DNA of 64,000 bases from a bacterium (GTDB taxonomy: Bacteria; Actinomycetota; Acidimicrobiia; Acidimicrobiales; Bin134). The translations under genes were made by a program, and so were the position numbers. Below the pieces are notes generated by a model that had not been told where the DNA came from, ran no database searches, and was given only the letters and a program-made list of their open reading frames with translations. Below, piece after piece: positions 44,580 to 53,550 of this stretch (its first letter is position 1; every line of letters starts with the position of its first letter). Location of the stretch: positions 1 to 64,000 of the forward strand of contig JAPOVT010000041.1 of NCBI GenBank assembly GCA_026708015.1, given 5' to 3'.

Positions 44580-45617
44580 ATGAGTATTCATGACGAGAAC
44601 AGAGCAGCCCTCGCCCCGCTTAGAGAGGCCATGTACCACTGGGTCGACGGGGGAGTACAGCCCGCTTTGTCAAAGACCTTCGTGGCCGACGCTCGAGTCC
44701 ATTTGGCGTTTCCGTTTGAAGACCTCGACGGCCCCGAAGGATTGTGGGATCAGGCGCTCAACGCATTGGCATCGGCCATGCCCGATATAGAGCGCCGTGA
44801 CTACATCGTGATGGCTGGCGACGACGACCAAAGCGACAACTGGGTTGGCTGTTGCGGCCACTACACCGGCACATGGTTGAGGCCGTTCCTGGACATTCCT
44901 GCTAGCGGACATCAAGCGGCAATGCGGTACCACGAGTTCTTCCATCTGGTTGATGGGCGCGTGGTGGAGATGCAAGCACTGTGGGACATACCCGAGCTGA
45001 TGATGCAGGCTGGCGTGTGGCCGATGGGACCCAGCCTCGGGCGGGTGTGGCAGGCGCCCGGCCCGGCGACCCAAGACGGCGTTCACCGCGGTCCGAGGGA
45101 TGCGGCAGACTCGCAGGCGAGCGTCGACTGGGTGACGGGCATGCTGACCGACATGGGCCGCCACCCCACAGAACCCGACCAGGTGATGCGCCTTGACCAC
45201 TGGTGGCACCCGAAATTCAGCTGGTACGGCCCCGCCGGTATCGGGACAGGACGAGGAGTGGACGGTTTCCGCAACTGGCACCAGATTCCCTTCCTTGCCG
45301 CGATGCCCGATCGCCGCGTCGATTTCAGCAGTGTGAGCCACTTTCTTGGCGACAACGACTATGTCGGGGTCACTGCGTGGCCGGGCATGGCGATGACCGT
45401 TACCGGTGACGGTTGGCTGGGCATTGCTCCCTCAGGTCGGGAGATCACCATGCGCAGCCTCGACTTTTGGCGGCTGGAGACCGATCCGGCCACCGGCCAG
45501 CGATCGATTCGGGAGAACTGGGTGCTAGTCGATCTGCTTCATATGTGGGACCAACTGGGGGTGGACGTCCTTCGGCGAATGAGAGAATTGGCGCGGCCGA
45601 GTCGTCTGGCTGAATAG
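44580..45617 (+). CDS. Two-domain SnoaL-like (NTF2-fold) protein
   Basis: A 345-residue paralogue of the 41117 protein. The first half has APLREAMYHWVDGGVQPAL and MRYHEFFHLVDGRVVEMQAL. The second half has LDHWWHPKFSWYGPAGIGTG, FLGDNDYVGVTAWPGMAMT and the closing ENWVLVDLLHMWDQLGVDVL. ATG 44580 has AAGGAG seven bases upstream; ATG 44556 is in the same frame but lacks a good site. It is the third SnoaL-like protein of the cluster and the last intact gene of the operon. Confidence 0.77.
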   Translation: MSIHDENRAALAPLREAMYHWVDGGVQPALSKTFVADARVHLAFPFEDLDGPEGLWDQALNALASAMPDIERRDYIVMAGDDDQSDNWVGCCGHYTGTWLRPFLDIPASGHQAAMRYHEFFHLVDGRVVEMQALWDIPELMMQAGVWPMGPSLGRVWQAPGPATQDGVHRGPRDAADSQASVDWVTGMLTDMGRHPTEPDQVMRLDHWWHPKFSWYGPAGIGTGRGVDGFRNWHQIPFLAAMPDRRVDFSSVSHFLGDNDYVGVTAWPGMAMTVTGDGWLGIAPSGREITMRSLDFWRLETDPATGQRSIRENWVLVDLLHMWDQLGVDVLRRMRELARPSRLAE

Positions 45618-45631
45618 CGCCAAGGCAGTGA

Positions 45632-45943
45632 TTGGCTCACGTGGGGGTGCTATCCCATGGTGCCGTGGGCGGGGCGTGTCCGCGACGGCCAGTTTCACCG
45701 GGTCCGTGGGACGACTGCTTCGGCGACGTTGCCGACCCTCCTATGGTGCGCTGGCCGGGCTTTGGGTCAATCTGGCTGGAATCCAGTATGAATTCGTGGG
45801 TGATGTACGACGAGCGCCCTGACCTGGTGTGCGTGGAGCCTCAAAGCCGCGCGCCCGATGCGTTCAATCGCGACCCCGAAGTCTTGGAACCGGGCGAGAC
45901 GCTGAGTGTATGGATGAAGATCTCTTGGGACCTTGAGGGATGA
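45632..45943 (+). pseudogene. Aldose 1-epimerase-like remnant (C-terminal part only)
   Basis: From about base 45704 the frame reads GPWDDCFGDVADPPMVRWPG, WVMYDERPDLVCVEPQSRAP and VLEPGETLSVWMKISW, the typical last 80-90 residues of an aldose 1-epimerase, including the catalytic-type Glu in CVEPQ. The front two thirds are absent, and the 25 residues before it are not family-like. It may still be translated from TTG 45632. It overlaps the next start by four bases, so it was once part of this operon. Confidence 0.75.
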
Positions 45944-46737
45944 GTGTGGATCCCGAGGGCTGTTTGGCTGCTGAGCTTCGAGGGACACCGTCGGACCAGT
46001 TGCCCGGCATCCTGGCCTTTGGAGACGGCGATGTGACGGCCGTCTTTGTGTCGCTGTCGGCGCGCGACCCCGACGGACGCGATGCGGAATATTTGGAGTG
46101 GCATACCCTCGACCATCGGGCCGAACAGCATCGGCTGCCCGGACTCCGCGGTTCGCTGCGGTTCGTGTCCACATCGGAGTGCCGCTCGGCCCGAGCTGCG
46201 GTCGACCCTCGATACGAGGCCACCGATCACGTCATGGCATATCTGTTTGCCGACCAAGCCCCTATGGACGCGTTCTATGGACTGGGAGAGGAGCTCTTCA
46301 AAGCAGGCCGGATGCAGCACCGACTGCCCGCGGTGGAAGGTGATCTGTACCTGTTGCGTGGTAAGGCGGCAGCACCAAGAGCGGTGGCTGGTGCCGATGT
46401 CCTCCCATGGCGTCCCGCACATGGGCTGTATCTGCTGCTCGAACTTGGGGTCGCCGCACCCGATCGTCTTGTCGAGATTGATGGCGTTGCCGGGGTGTGG
46501 TGGGCGACCACTGATTCAGAGAAGATCGAGGCTCGCCCCTGGTTCGGCTCTCTTACATCAGCTACTGAGGGGGTGAAGCAAGTCAGTTTGTGCTTCACCG
46601 ACGAAGATCCAATCGACGTCGCTGAGCGAATAGAGCCGGTCTTGAAGGAGCGATGGGCTGACGGCTCAGCGAAACCCTTGCTGGCCGCGCCTTTCCGCGC
46701 GGTCGTCCCTTACGAGTGGGATCGCCACCTGCCCTGA
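45940..46737 (+). CDS. Hypothetical protein, possible dimeric alpha/beta-barrel (EthD-like)
   Basis: A 265-residue protein I do not recognise with certainty. The first half has TAVFVSLSARDPDGRDAEYL and EWHTLDHRAEQHRLPGLRGS, which recalls ferredoxin-like dimeric alpha/beta-barrel proteins with a conserved WHTxDH. The second half has a similar rhythm (GLYLLLELGVAAPDRLVEID, VKQVSLCFTDED), so it may be a tandem of two such domains. No signal peptide or membrane segment. It follows the epimerase remnant with an ATGA overlap. Confidence 0.6.
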   Translation: MSVDPEGCLAAELRGTPSDQLPGILAFGDGDVTAVFVSLSARDPDGRDAEYLEWHTLDHRAEQHRLPGLRGSLRFVSTSECRSARAAVDPRYEATDHVMAYLFADQAPMDAFYGLGEELFKAGRMQHRLPAVEGDLYLLRGKAAAPRAVAGADVLPWRPAHGLYLLLELGVAAPDRLVEIDGVAGVWWATTDSEKIEARPWFGSLTSATEGVKQVSLCFTDEDPIDVAERIEPVLKERWADGSAKPLLAAPFRAVVPYEWDRHLP

Positions 46738-46852
46738 CCTCGAGCCGCAGGGAAACTGAACGCCGTTGGCTGAGAGCTGGTGTCCGCGTGTTCCGCCGAA
46801 GACATCCTGTGTCTGATCGGCACACGCAGCGGCACCGTTAGATTGGGGCCCC

Positions 46853-47707
46853 ATGAGCGACAACTACGTCTTGTACGGCACTTCTGGATCTATTGCGACC
46901 ATAACTCTGAATCGTCCTGAGTATCTGAATGCCATCGTCCGGCCCATGTGGACGGAACTCGACCACTTCATTGCGGAGGCAAACCGTGATCCGGAGATCA
47001 AGGTGATCGTGTTGCGGGGCGCGGGGCGGGCGTTTTGCGCCGGGTTCGACTTCGGTGCCGACGGCGATATGGCCGCCGTGCGGAGCGAGGGCCGGGATTG
47101 GGACCCAGGGCGCGATGCCATCGGTGTCACCAATCGCTGGGATGCGCCGGTGCCCAACTTCATGGGCCTCTGGTCGAGCCCGAAGCCGACCATTGCCCAG
47201 GTTCATGGATGGTGTGTGGGAGGCGGCTCAGACATGGCCCTTTCGTCCGACCTCGTGATTGCGGCGGAGGATGCCCAGATCGGCACCCCGTATTCCCGGA
47301 TGTGGGGCTGCTATCTGACCGCGATGTGGGTGTATCGGCTTGGTCTGGCCAAAGCAAAGGAGTACGCCCTGACCGGCAAGCCGCTTTCGGGGGCCGAAGC
47401 AGCCGAGGTAGAGCTCATCAACCAGGCTGTCCCGGCCGATCAACTCGATGAGACCGTGGCGGAGTTGGCCGAGCAGCTTTCGAGCATCCCGTCAACGCAG
47501 TTGGCGGCCATGAAAATGGTCGTCAATCAGGCGTACGAGGCGATGGGTCTGAGGAACTCGCAGATCATCGGTTCGCTCCTCGATGGGGCGATGCGCAACA
47601 CCCCCGAAGCCCTCGCATTCATCGAGAAGGCCATGACCGAGGGCGTGCCTGCTGCGGTAGCTCAGCGCGACGGCCCCTTCGGCGATTACAGCCAGCGCAA
47701 GAAGTAG
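46853..47707 (+). CDS. Enoyl-CoA hydratase/isomerase family protein
   Basis: A 284-residue crotonase-fold protein. ITLNRPEYLNAIVRPMWTEL opens it. The first oxyanion element is GRAFCAGFDFGADG. HGWCVGGGSDMALSSDLVIA gives the second oxyanion glycine, and FSRMWGC-type sequence (GTPYSRMWGCYLTAMW) follows. The usual hydratase Glu is not obvious there, so it may catalyse isomerisation, dehalogenation or lyase chemistry instead. ATG 46853. It converges with the macro-domain gene with 11 bases between the stops. Confidence 0.9.
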   Translation: MSDNYVLYGTSGSIATITLNRPEYLNAIVRPMWTELDHFIAEANRDPEIKVIVLRGAGRAFCAGFDFGADGDMAAVRSEGRDWDPGRDAIGVTNRWDAPVPNFMGLWSSPKPTIAQVHGWCVGGGSDMALSSDLVIAAEDAQIGTPYSRMWGCYLTAMWVYRLGLAKAKEYALTGKPLSGAEAAEVELINQAVPADQLDETVAELAEQLSSIPSTQLAAMKMVVNQAYEAMGLRNSQIIGSLLDGAMRNTPEALAFIEKAMTEGVPAAVAQRDGPFGDYSQRKK

Positions 47708-47718
47708 GTGGAGCCGAC

Positions 47719-48699
47719 TCAGAGATCAGTGCCGTTGCTGCGATCAAGAATGCCCTGGTAGGCATCAACGGTTTCTTGGTTGAAGGCAAAGAACCGGATT
47801 TCCGACACGGAGGTGGGGGTAGAACGGACGGTCTCGATAGCGATGGCGGCCGCAGCCTCAATCGGATATCCGAAGACCCCGGTGGAGATAGCCGGAAAGG
47901 CAACCGTCTCGGCTTCAACCTCGTCGGCTCGGGCCAGCGATTCCCGATAGCAAGAGGCCAGCAGTTCTGGTTCCCCGTGGTCGCCGCCGTGCCAGACCGG
48001 CCCCACGGTATGGATCACCCAACTGGCCGTGAGGTTAAAACCCGGCGTGATCTTGGCCTCCCCGGTCTCACATCCACCCAACGTGCGGCAGCACTCGACC
48101 AGCTCCGGCCCCGCCGCCCGATGAATGGCACCGTCCACCCCGCCACCCCCCAGCAGCGTGTGATTGGCCGCATTCACAATGGCATCCACGTCCTCATCTG
48201 TGATATCGCCCAGCACCAGCTCAAGACGTGGACCTGCCTTCTTGATGATCCTTGGGAGAAACGCTTGCTTCGGGATTGATGGCACGGTGAGTTCCCAGTT
48301 CATCACTGGGTCTTGTCGCGATAGGCCCTCAGTTGAAATGGAACCACCCATGAGGTGCCCGACGACGAGCATTTCAAGAATCTGACTTTCGTTCTGATCT
48401 GAAGAGCGCCTGTAGATGGATTCGTCACCGGTTATGGCGGCGCTTTCGATGACATAACCGCCCTCAACCGGAGCAAACGTTGCCTCATAGATCCCGAACC
48501 CCGTCCAGCTGCGATGGGCATAGAGTCGGTCGTCTTCCACGAAGATGAACCATTTCTCATCCATGATCTGGGGGACATAACCCTGCCGGATGCGCTCCAT
48601 CTCCTCTTCGGTCCAAATCCGAGCAGGAGGGGGAATGACCTGGGGCATCTTGATTGGCTCGTTGCTCCAGTCGCTGCGTTGAGCAATGCGGTCATTCAT
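47719..48699 (-). CDS. Macro-domain protein with an uncharacterised N-terminal domain
   Basis: A 326-residue protein. Residues about 150-320 are a macro domain of the YmdB/O-acetyl-ADP-ribose deacetylase type: [59 protein letters not shown] and [17 protein letters not shown]. It would bind or hydrolyse ADP-ribose derivatives. The N-terminal 140 residues ([40 protein letters not shown]) form a separate domain I do not recognise. ATG 48699 overlaps the HNH gene by eight bases and follows it on one transcript. Confidence 0.87.
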   Translation of the reverse strand: MNDRIAQRSDWSNEPIKMPQVIPPPARIWTEEEMERIRQGYVPQIMDEKWFIFVEDDRLYAHRSWTGFGIYEATFAPVEGGYVIESAAITGDESIYRRSSDQNESQILEMLVVGHLMGGSISTEGLSRQDPVMNWELTVPSIPKQAFLPRIIKKAGPRLELVLGDITDEDVDAIVNAANHTLLGGGGVDGAIHRAAGPELVECCRTLGGCETGEAKITPGFNLTASWVIHTVGPVWHGGDHGEPELLASCYRESLARADEVEAETVAFPAISTGVFGYPIEAAAAIAIETVRSTPTSVSEIRFFAFNQETVDAYQGILDRSNGTDL

Positions 48700-49897
48700 T
48701 CTGTTGGCCAATCCTAGGTCCGCCCCTCGGCGGTGGCTTCTGCCAGGGTGGCCGTAGGTAGCGGCGACCAGAGTCTGGGTGCTTCTCCACAGCCCAGTTG
48801 TTGTGATGAACCTTGTCGTGGCAGGAGTGACACAACAGCACCAAATTTTCGGGTTGGGTGGGTCCGCCGTGTTGCCATTCGATGATGTGGTGCGAGATAC
48901 ACCATTCGGGTTCCACCCGGCAGCCGATGCAGCCCCCATCTCGGGCTTCGAGGGCTGCCCTGAGCGCGAAGTTGGGGTGGCGGCTAACGGTGCCCAGCCA
49001 GATGGGCTCGGTGTCGGCTTGTCGAAATAGACCGCAGAAGATGTCGGCGTCACAGGCCAGCTTGTGGAACTCAGATCCCGGTAGGGGAGTGCCGTCAGCC
49101 AGACGGGGGTTGCCCAGCTTGTTGTCGACGAGGTCGTAGTCAGCCATCAGTAGCAACGTGGTGCCCTGGGGCTGCTCTTTGCCGCCCTCGGAGCTCTGTC
49201 GTGTGATGAGCTGCTCCAAGGCGTCTGCCCGGCGGTGCCGGTCTGAAATGTGATCTCGGCCTCGCTTGTTGTCGAAGCGCCAGTTGGCGTCAGTCTTGGC
49301 GTTGAGCGACTTGCGAATTCGGGCCGCCGCAGTGGGATCGAACAGGGCGTAGAGCCGCCACATGCCATCGTCTTGTTCGGTGAAGCTGGCCGTTCGAGCT
49401 TGCTTCTGGCGCTCGTGGCGGGCTTCCCCGTCGTCGCCGGCCAACTCGTTCTGATGGTCCCGCATCGTCTTTCGGAACTGGTCCGGCGTCTCCGTTTCAG
49501 CCGCCTCCAGCATCTTCTGCTCGTCCATCGGCCCGTTCTCCGACGCCCTACCCATTATCCGAGCGTGCTCAGGAGTGATCCGGCTATCCACCAAGGCATC
49601 CCGGGTCGCCCCCAGCTTCTCCAGTTGTGCAGCTTCGTCCATCGTCTTGCGGGCCTGTCCTTTGGACACCCGCAATCCCTCCAATAGCCCATCCACCGTG
49701 TCACCCACCCGCGACCGCCGCTTCTTCTCCGCCACCACTTCCGCAATCAACCCCGAAACCCGGCTCTGCACCCGCCCCAAATCCCGCAACCGAGAGTCCA
49801 GCCCAGCGGCATCCAACCCCCGAACATCCACTGCCGTCAACACCGAAGAACCGATGTCGGCGGCGGTGTTCACCCTGGTCAGAGTCCCAAACTCCAT
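48692..49897 (-). CDS. DUF222/13E12-type HNH endonuclease
   Basis: A 401-residue protein of the actinobacterial 13E12 repeat family. The N-terminal DUF222 region is helical ([39 protein letters not shown]). The C-terminal HNH nuclease has [40 protein letters not shown] and HDKVHHNNW, with both Cys pairs and the catalytic His. These genes are numerous in mycobacteria and relatives and may be mobile; the target is unknown. Here the stop overlaps the macro-domain gene start. Confidence 0.9.
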   Translation of the reverse strand: MEFGTLTRVNTAADIGSSVLTAVDVRGLDAAGLDSRLRDLGRVQSRVSGLIAEVVAEKKRRSRVGDTVDGLLEGLRVSKGQARKTMDEAAQLEKLGATRDALVDSRITPEHARIMGRASENGPMDEQKMLEAAETETPDQFRKTMRDHQNELAGDDGEARHERQKQARTASFTEQDDGMWRLYALFDPTAAARIRKSLNAKTDANWRFDNKRGRDHISDRHRRADALEQLITRQSSEGGKEQPQGTTLLLMADYDLVDNKLGNPRLADGTPLPGSEFHKLACDADIFCGLFRQADTEPIWLGTVSRHPNFALRAALEARDGGCIGCRVEPEWCISHHIIEWQHGGPTQPENLVLLCHSCHDKVHHNNWAVEKHPDSGRRYLRPPWQKPPPRGGPRIGQQNE

Positions 49898-49943
49898 GCC
49901 AATATCTTATCGACCCCTATGACAACATCTTTCTAGAGCAACC

Positions 49944-50600
49944 TTGTTGATCAAGCCGTCACATCTCACAAGTAAAGTGCTCGGCGTGGCTGATCATGTA
50001 GAAACCAAACCAGACTCGTCGGGAGGCGGCCCGATCTTCCGTCTTGAGCTTCCTGGCTGTAGCGGTACCGGCGTATTGCTTCCCGACGGACAATTTCTGG
50101 TTCATGCCGGTGCAGTTGGGCCTGCCGAGACGGTGGCGTCGTTCGACAAGTATGCCAACAGCTATCGCCGGCAGCTCCGCGAGGAACTGCTCGACAACGG
50201 CACTCTTCTAGTCGATGGTGACCGTGTGGTGTTGACACGTGACTGGGAATTCAATTCGCCAAGTGCAGCAGGAGGAGTGCTGATAGGTAGGCACAGGACC
50301 TGGCTTGACAAGTGGCAAGACGACGATGGCAAAAAGTTAAGGGAGTACCTGCGTATCGAGTCGAGCAATTCCGGCGATGGTGGCCCTGACCCTGGGTATA
50401 CCTCGCCAGCGGAGATTGAGTTCCGACAGTTGTGGTACGAGGCGCATGTCGCGAGATTCGTTGCGGATGAAGAACACTACAGAGCGGCCAAGTACGCCAC
50501 GGACGGGTTCAAGGCAAGTGCGGACGAAGCTCTCGGCCTGCTGGCTGATCTTCGACGACCCGGTGGCCTTGACCGGTTTATCAAGGACATTCGGAAGTGA
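49944..50600 (+). CDS. DUF4357-containing protein upstream of McrB
   Basis: A 218-residue protein. The segment DWEFNSPSAAGGVLIGRHRT with WLDKWQDDDGKKLREYL is the DUF4357 module seen in restriction-related proteins. The C-terminal part is helical and charged. The start is uncertain: TTG 49944, GTG 49977 or GTG 49986. The TGA at 50598-50600 is followed in the same frame by the McrB-like sequence without another stop, so the two may be one gene broken by a nonsense codon or two coupled genes. Confidence 0.68.
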   Translation: MLIKPSHLTSKVLGVADHVETKPDSSGGGPIFRLELPGCSGTGVLLPDGQFLVHAGAVGPAETVASFDKYANSYRRQLREELLDNGTLLVDGDRVVLTRDWEFNSPSAAGGVLIGRHRTWLDKWQDDDGKKLREYLRIESSNSGDGGPDPGYTSPAEIEFRQLWYEAHVARFVADEEHYRAAKYATDGFKASADEALGLLADLRRPGGLDRFIKDIRK

Positions 50601-50645
50601 GCCGTAGCACCGGGGACACTGGACTTCAATGGCTTCGCCGGACAG

Positions 50646-52328
50646 TTGTTGCTGAACCGGCTATACGATCGAACCGACGAACCCCAACGATTCGCTCATC
50701 TGCTGGCCGAATCGCTCACGGTTCCAGCTTCCGATCAGGAAGCTGTCGAGAAGCTCACGTCAATGGTGGACTATGTGAAGTCCATCAAGGTTGGAGCATA
50801 CCCAGCCCCTGGAAGTGTGCCCTTCCTCTTGTCGTACTTCTGGGCACTTGCCGACTGGGAAAGCTGGCCGGTGATGTGGGCAAGTGCTGTCCGCTTCATT
50901 GAGTTCTCTACGGGTGAAAGCCTCCCAGATGATCCTCCCAAGAAATATCGGGCGTTTCTCCAGAGGGTTCGGGAGCATCATGTGGAGTTTGAGACAACCG
51001 CCGCATGGTGGCAGAACCAGCGACCTGTATTCCTTGACGAAGTACTGGCGGATCGCGCTGCTTTCGGGCTCGACGCTGAGGCTTCCCCAGAAGGTGACCT
51101 AGAGATCAACGCCCGCGCCCTCGTAGGTATCGCCAACTATTGGGGCAAACAGCTTGCCGAAGACGTCGAAGATGCGCTCGGCCACTCAATCAGGGTGAAC
51201 TTGCCAAAGGCCATTAGTGCCAGGCCCGACCTCTGGGTGGATTGGCGCATCAACGAGGCCGCTGAGAATGGGCTCAGTATGCGGGTCTGGGTAAACGACC
51301 AGGGCGCAGCCGTTGCCCTGCGCCCTGGAGTAAACCCTCAAGGCTGGAGGGACGAAGTTGCGCCGGTCCTCAAAACAGCCGAATACGACAGCTGTCAAGT
51401 TCTCGGCGGATCTAGTTCCCAAATCGGCGAGGATGTCGGACTCCGAGGGACCAACTGGGCAGAATTCGTCTACGGTCGGTGGTTCCAACGGGAAGAGTTC
51501 ACAGATGTCGACTTGGCAGAGACGGTTGTCGAGACGGCTACGCAACTGAAGCCGCTGTTCGATGAGCTGTTGGCCCTCGCTAAGGGCACGCAGAAAGAAC
51601 CACCCACCGGTGGCGACGACACCGAACCGATAGAGGATCTGGCTGCGGAGCTGTTGATTCAACGGGAGTTCTTGGACGATGTGGTAGCCCTGCTGGAGGA
51701 CAAGGGGCAGGTGATCTTCTACGGGCCGCCGGGGACAGGGAAGACTTACCTGGCTCGGGAGCTTGCCAGGGTATTGGCCCCTGATCCGGGGCAGCGGGCG
51801 CTGGTTCAGTTCCATCCTTCTAGTTCCTACGAGGACTTCTTTGAGGGATACCGGCCCGAAGCCGTAGACGGCGACATGACTTATCAGCTCACCCCGGGTC
51901 CCCTCGCGCTCATGGCTGAACGAGCCGAGAACTTCCCTGGTCGCCAGCATGTGATGATCATCGATGAGGTCAACCGGGCCAATCTTCCCAAGGTGCTGGG
52001 CGAGCTTGTGGCACAAGTCAACGACGAACTCAAAGATGCATTAGGTGGGGACGACTTGCTTGTCGGGCCAAGCCACTTCATGAAGGCGGGCTTAGACGCC
52101 GAGGCTGTGCGGCGAATTTGGGAGTACAACATCGAACCGTTCATCGAAGACCAGTTCTTCGGCGATCCTGCGGAGATCGAGCGGTTCAGGTTTGACAATG
52201 TCTATCGGCGGTACCGCAGCTATTCGGGTCAAGACGAACTGGAGGCGGTCCAAGAACAGCCCGCAACCACCGAGCCGTCCGACGAGGACGACGAATCGCA
52301 AGAAAACCAACACGGCGAGGCGGAGTGA
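50646..52328 (+). CDS. mcrB: McrB-like AAA+ GTPase, internally deleted
   Basis: A 560-residue protein with an N-terminal DNA-recognition-type region, then the AAA+ domain: Walker A GPPGTGKTYLAREL near residue 360, FHPSSSYEDFFEGYRPE, and Walker B VMIIDEVNRANLPKVLGEL near 436. Right after LGEL the sequence jumps to VNDELKDALGGDDLLVGPSH, which belongs about 80 residues further on in relatives. The sensor motif (MNTADRS type) and arginine-finger region are missing in frame. McrB needs these for GTP hydrolysis, so activity is doubtful. TTG 50646 is the only standard-type start in its early frame. It ends overlapping mcrC by four bases. Confidence 0.82.
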   Translation: MLLNRLYDRTDEPQRFAHLLAESLTVPASDQEAVEKLTSMVDYVKSIKVGAYPAPGSVPFLLSYFWALADWESWPVMWASAVRFIEFSTGESLPDDPPKKYRAFLQRVREHHVEFETTAAWWQNQRPVFLDEVLADRAAFGLDAEASPEGDLEINARALVGIANYWGKQLAEDVEDALGHSIRVNLPKAISARPDLWVDWRINEAAENGLSMRVWVNDQGAAVALRPGVNPQGWRDEVAPVLKTAEYDSCQVLGGSSSQIGEDVGLRGTNWAEFVYGRWFQREEFTDVDLAETVVETATQLKPLFDELLALAKGTQKEPPTGGDDTEPIEDLAAELLIQREFLDDVVALLEDKGQVIFYGPPGTGKTYLARELARVLAPDPGQRALVQFHPSSSYEDFFEGYRPEAVDGDMTYQLTPGPLALMAERAENFPGRQHVMIIDEVNRANLPKVLGELVAQVNDELKDALGGDDLLVGPSHFMKAGLDAEAVRRIWEYNIEPFIEDQFFGDPAEIERFRFDNVYRRYRSYSGQDELEAVQEQPATTEPSDEDDESQENQHGEAE

Positions 52329-53521
52329 TCAACACGATCACGCTCTACGAGTACGAGCGGAAATCGCATCGGATCTCTGAATCCCAATCACGTCGCCTTG
52401 CCTCCGTGGGAAAGGGCGCGATCACCGTAGAGCCGGAGGCTCACCACGGTTACTACTCAATCACCGCCCAGAACATGGTAGGCACCCTGGTGGTCGATGA
52501 TCTCCGGGTGCTGATCCGCCCGAAGATCCGCCCTGAGAACCTGTTTCTGCTGCTGGAAGTGGGCTTGGACCCAAATGCTTGGCGGCAGGAGGCCTTCGAC
52601 TACGCGATAAGCGCCAACCTATTGCCTTCGGTGATTGCCTTCTATGCACGCACCTTGGAGACCACCCTGGCCCGAGGACTCCTTCGCTCGTACCGCCATA
52701 CCGAGGAGCGGCTGGTGTCGCTGCGGGGGCGTATCGACATGGCCGGGCAGTTCCGCCAAGCAGGAATCCGGGTGCCGGTGGCGTGCCGATTCGACGAGCA
52801 CACCTCCGACATCGCCGAGAACCGCTATCTGAAGGCCGCAACCCGATTGGCACTGAGGGTTCCCGGTGTGGCTCCAGAGGATCGTCAAAGGTTGCTCCGG
52901 GAGGTCGTGTCACTGGAGGATGTGGCCGACGTCCACGTTCAACCTGACGAACTCGACCGAATTGCGTTCACCCGTTTGAACGTTCACTATCAGCCTGCGC
53001 TGCGCCTCGCCCGACTGCTGCTCGCGAATCTGACTCTGGCCGACCGGCTCGGGCACAACGCCGCTTCGTCGTTCCTGGTGGACATGAACCAACTCTTCGA
53101 AGACTTCATCCCCCAGCGGCTTCGGCGAGAGCTTCGCGGTCGACTCGAAGTGCTGAGTCAGTTCGGAACTCATCTAGCCGAGCGACGTCAGGTGCCGATC
53201 CGTCCTGATCTTGTGTTCCGGAGGCAAGGCGTAGAAGTTCTTGTCGCTGACATCAAGTACAAGCTGACGGGCGACGCTCAAGCCCGAACTTCGGACTGCT
53301 ACCAGCTGCTTGCCTACACCACAGCGCTGGACCTCCCAGAGGGTCTCTTGATCTACTGCCTCGCTGATGGCGGGCGACCTGAAGGGGTAGTGACTGTTCG
53401 GCATGCAGGCAAACGACTTCACACCTTGGCCATCGACTTGTCCGGTCCATCCAGTGCGGTTGCTGCGGAGATCTCCGATCTTGCTGGGTGGATCTATGGA
53501 CGGGCTCGGGTCGCGGCCTGA
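52325..53521 (+). CDS. mcrC: McrC-like nuclease subunit of McrBC
   Basis: A 398-residue protein. The N-terminal part (LYEYERKSHRISESQSRRLA, VDDLRVLIRPKIRPENLFLL) is the McrC domain that contacts McrB. The C-terminal PD-(D/E)xK nuclease site is visible as VPIRPDLVFRRQGVEVLVAD followed by IKYK. In McrBC, McrC cuts DNA at modified cytosine sites when driven by the McrB motor. Here McrC looks complete while McrB lacks part of its core. GTG 52325 overlaps the mcrB stop. Confidence 0.9.
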   Translation: MINTITLYEYERKSHRISESQSRRLASVGKGAITVEPEAHHGYYSITAQNMVGTLVVDDLRVLIRPKIRPENLFLLLEVGLDPNAWRQEAFDYAISANLLPSVIAFYARTLETTLARGLLRSYRHTEERLVSLRGRIDMAGQFRQAGIRVPVACRFDEHTSDIAENRYLKAATRLALRVPGVAPEDRQRLLREVVSLEDVADVHVQPDELDRIAFTRLNVHYQPALRLARLLLANLTLADRLGHNAASSFLVDMNQLFEDFIPQRLRRELRGRLEVLSQFGTHLAERRQVPIRPDLVFRRQGVEVLVADIKYKLTGDAQARTSDCYQLLAYTTALDLPEGLLIYCLADGGRPEGVVTVRHAGKRLHTLAIDLSGPSSAVAAEISDLAGWIYGRARVAA

Positions 53522-53550
53522 TCTATTACTAGGCAGGTCAGAGGTGATGA

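Noticed and set aside
47719..49053. Longer start (444 residues) for the macro-domain protein
   Set aside because: The first 118 residues overlap the HNH gene on the same strand in another frame and look unlike protein; ATG 48699 gives the conserved protein.
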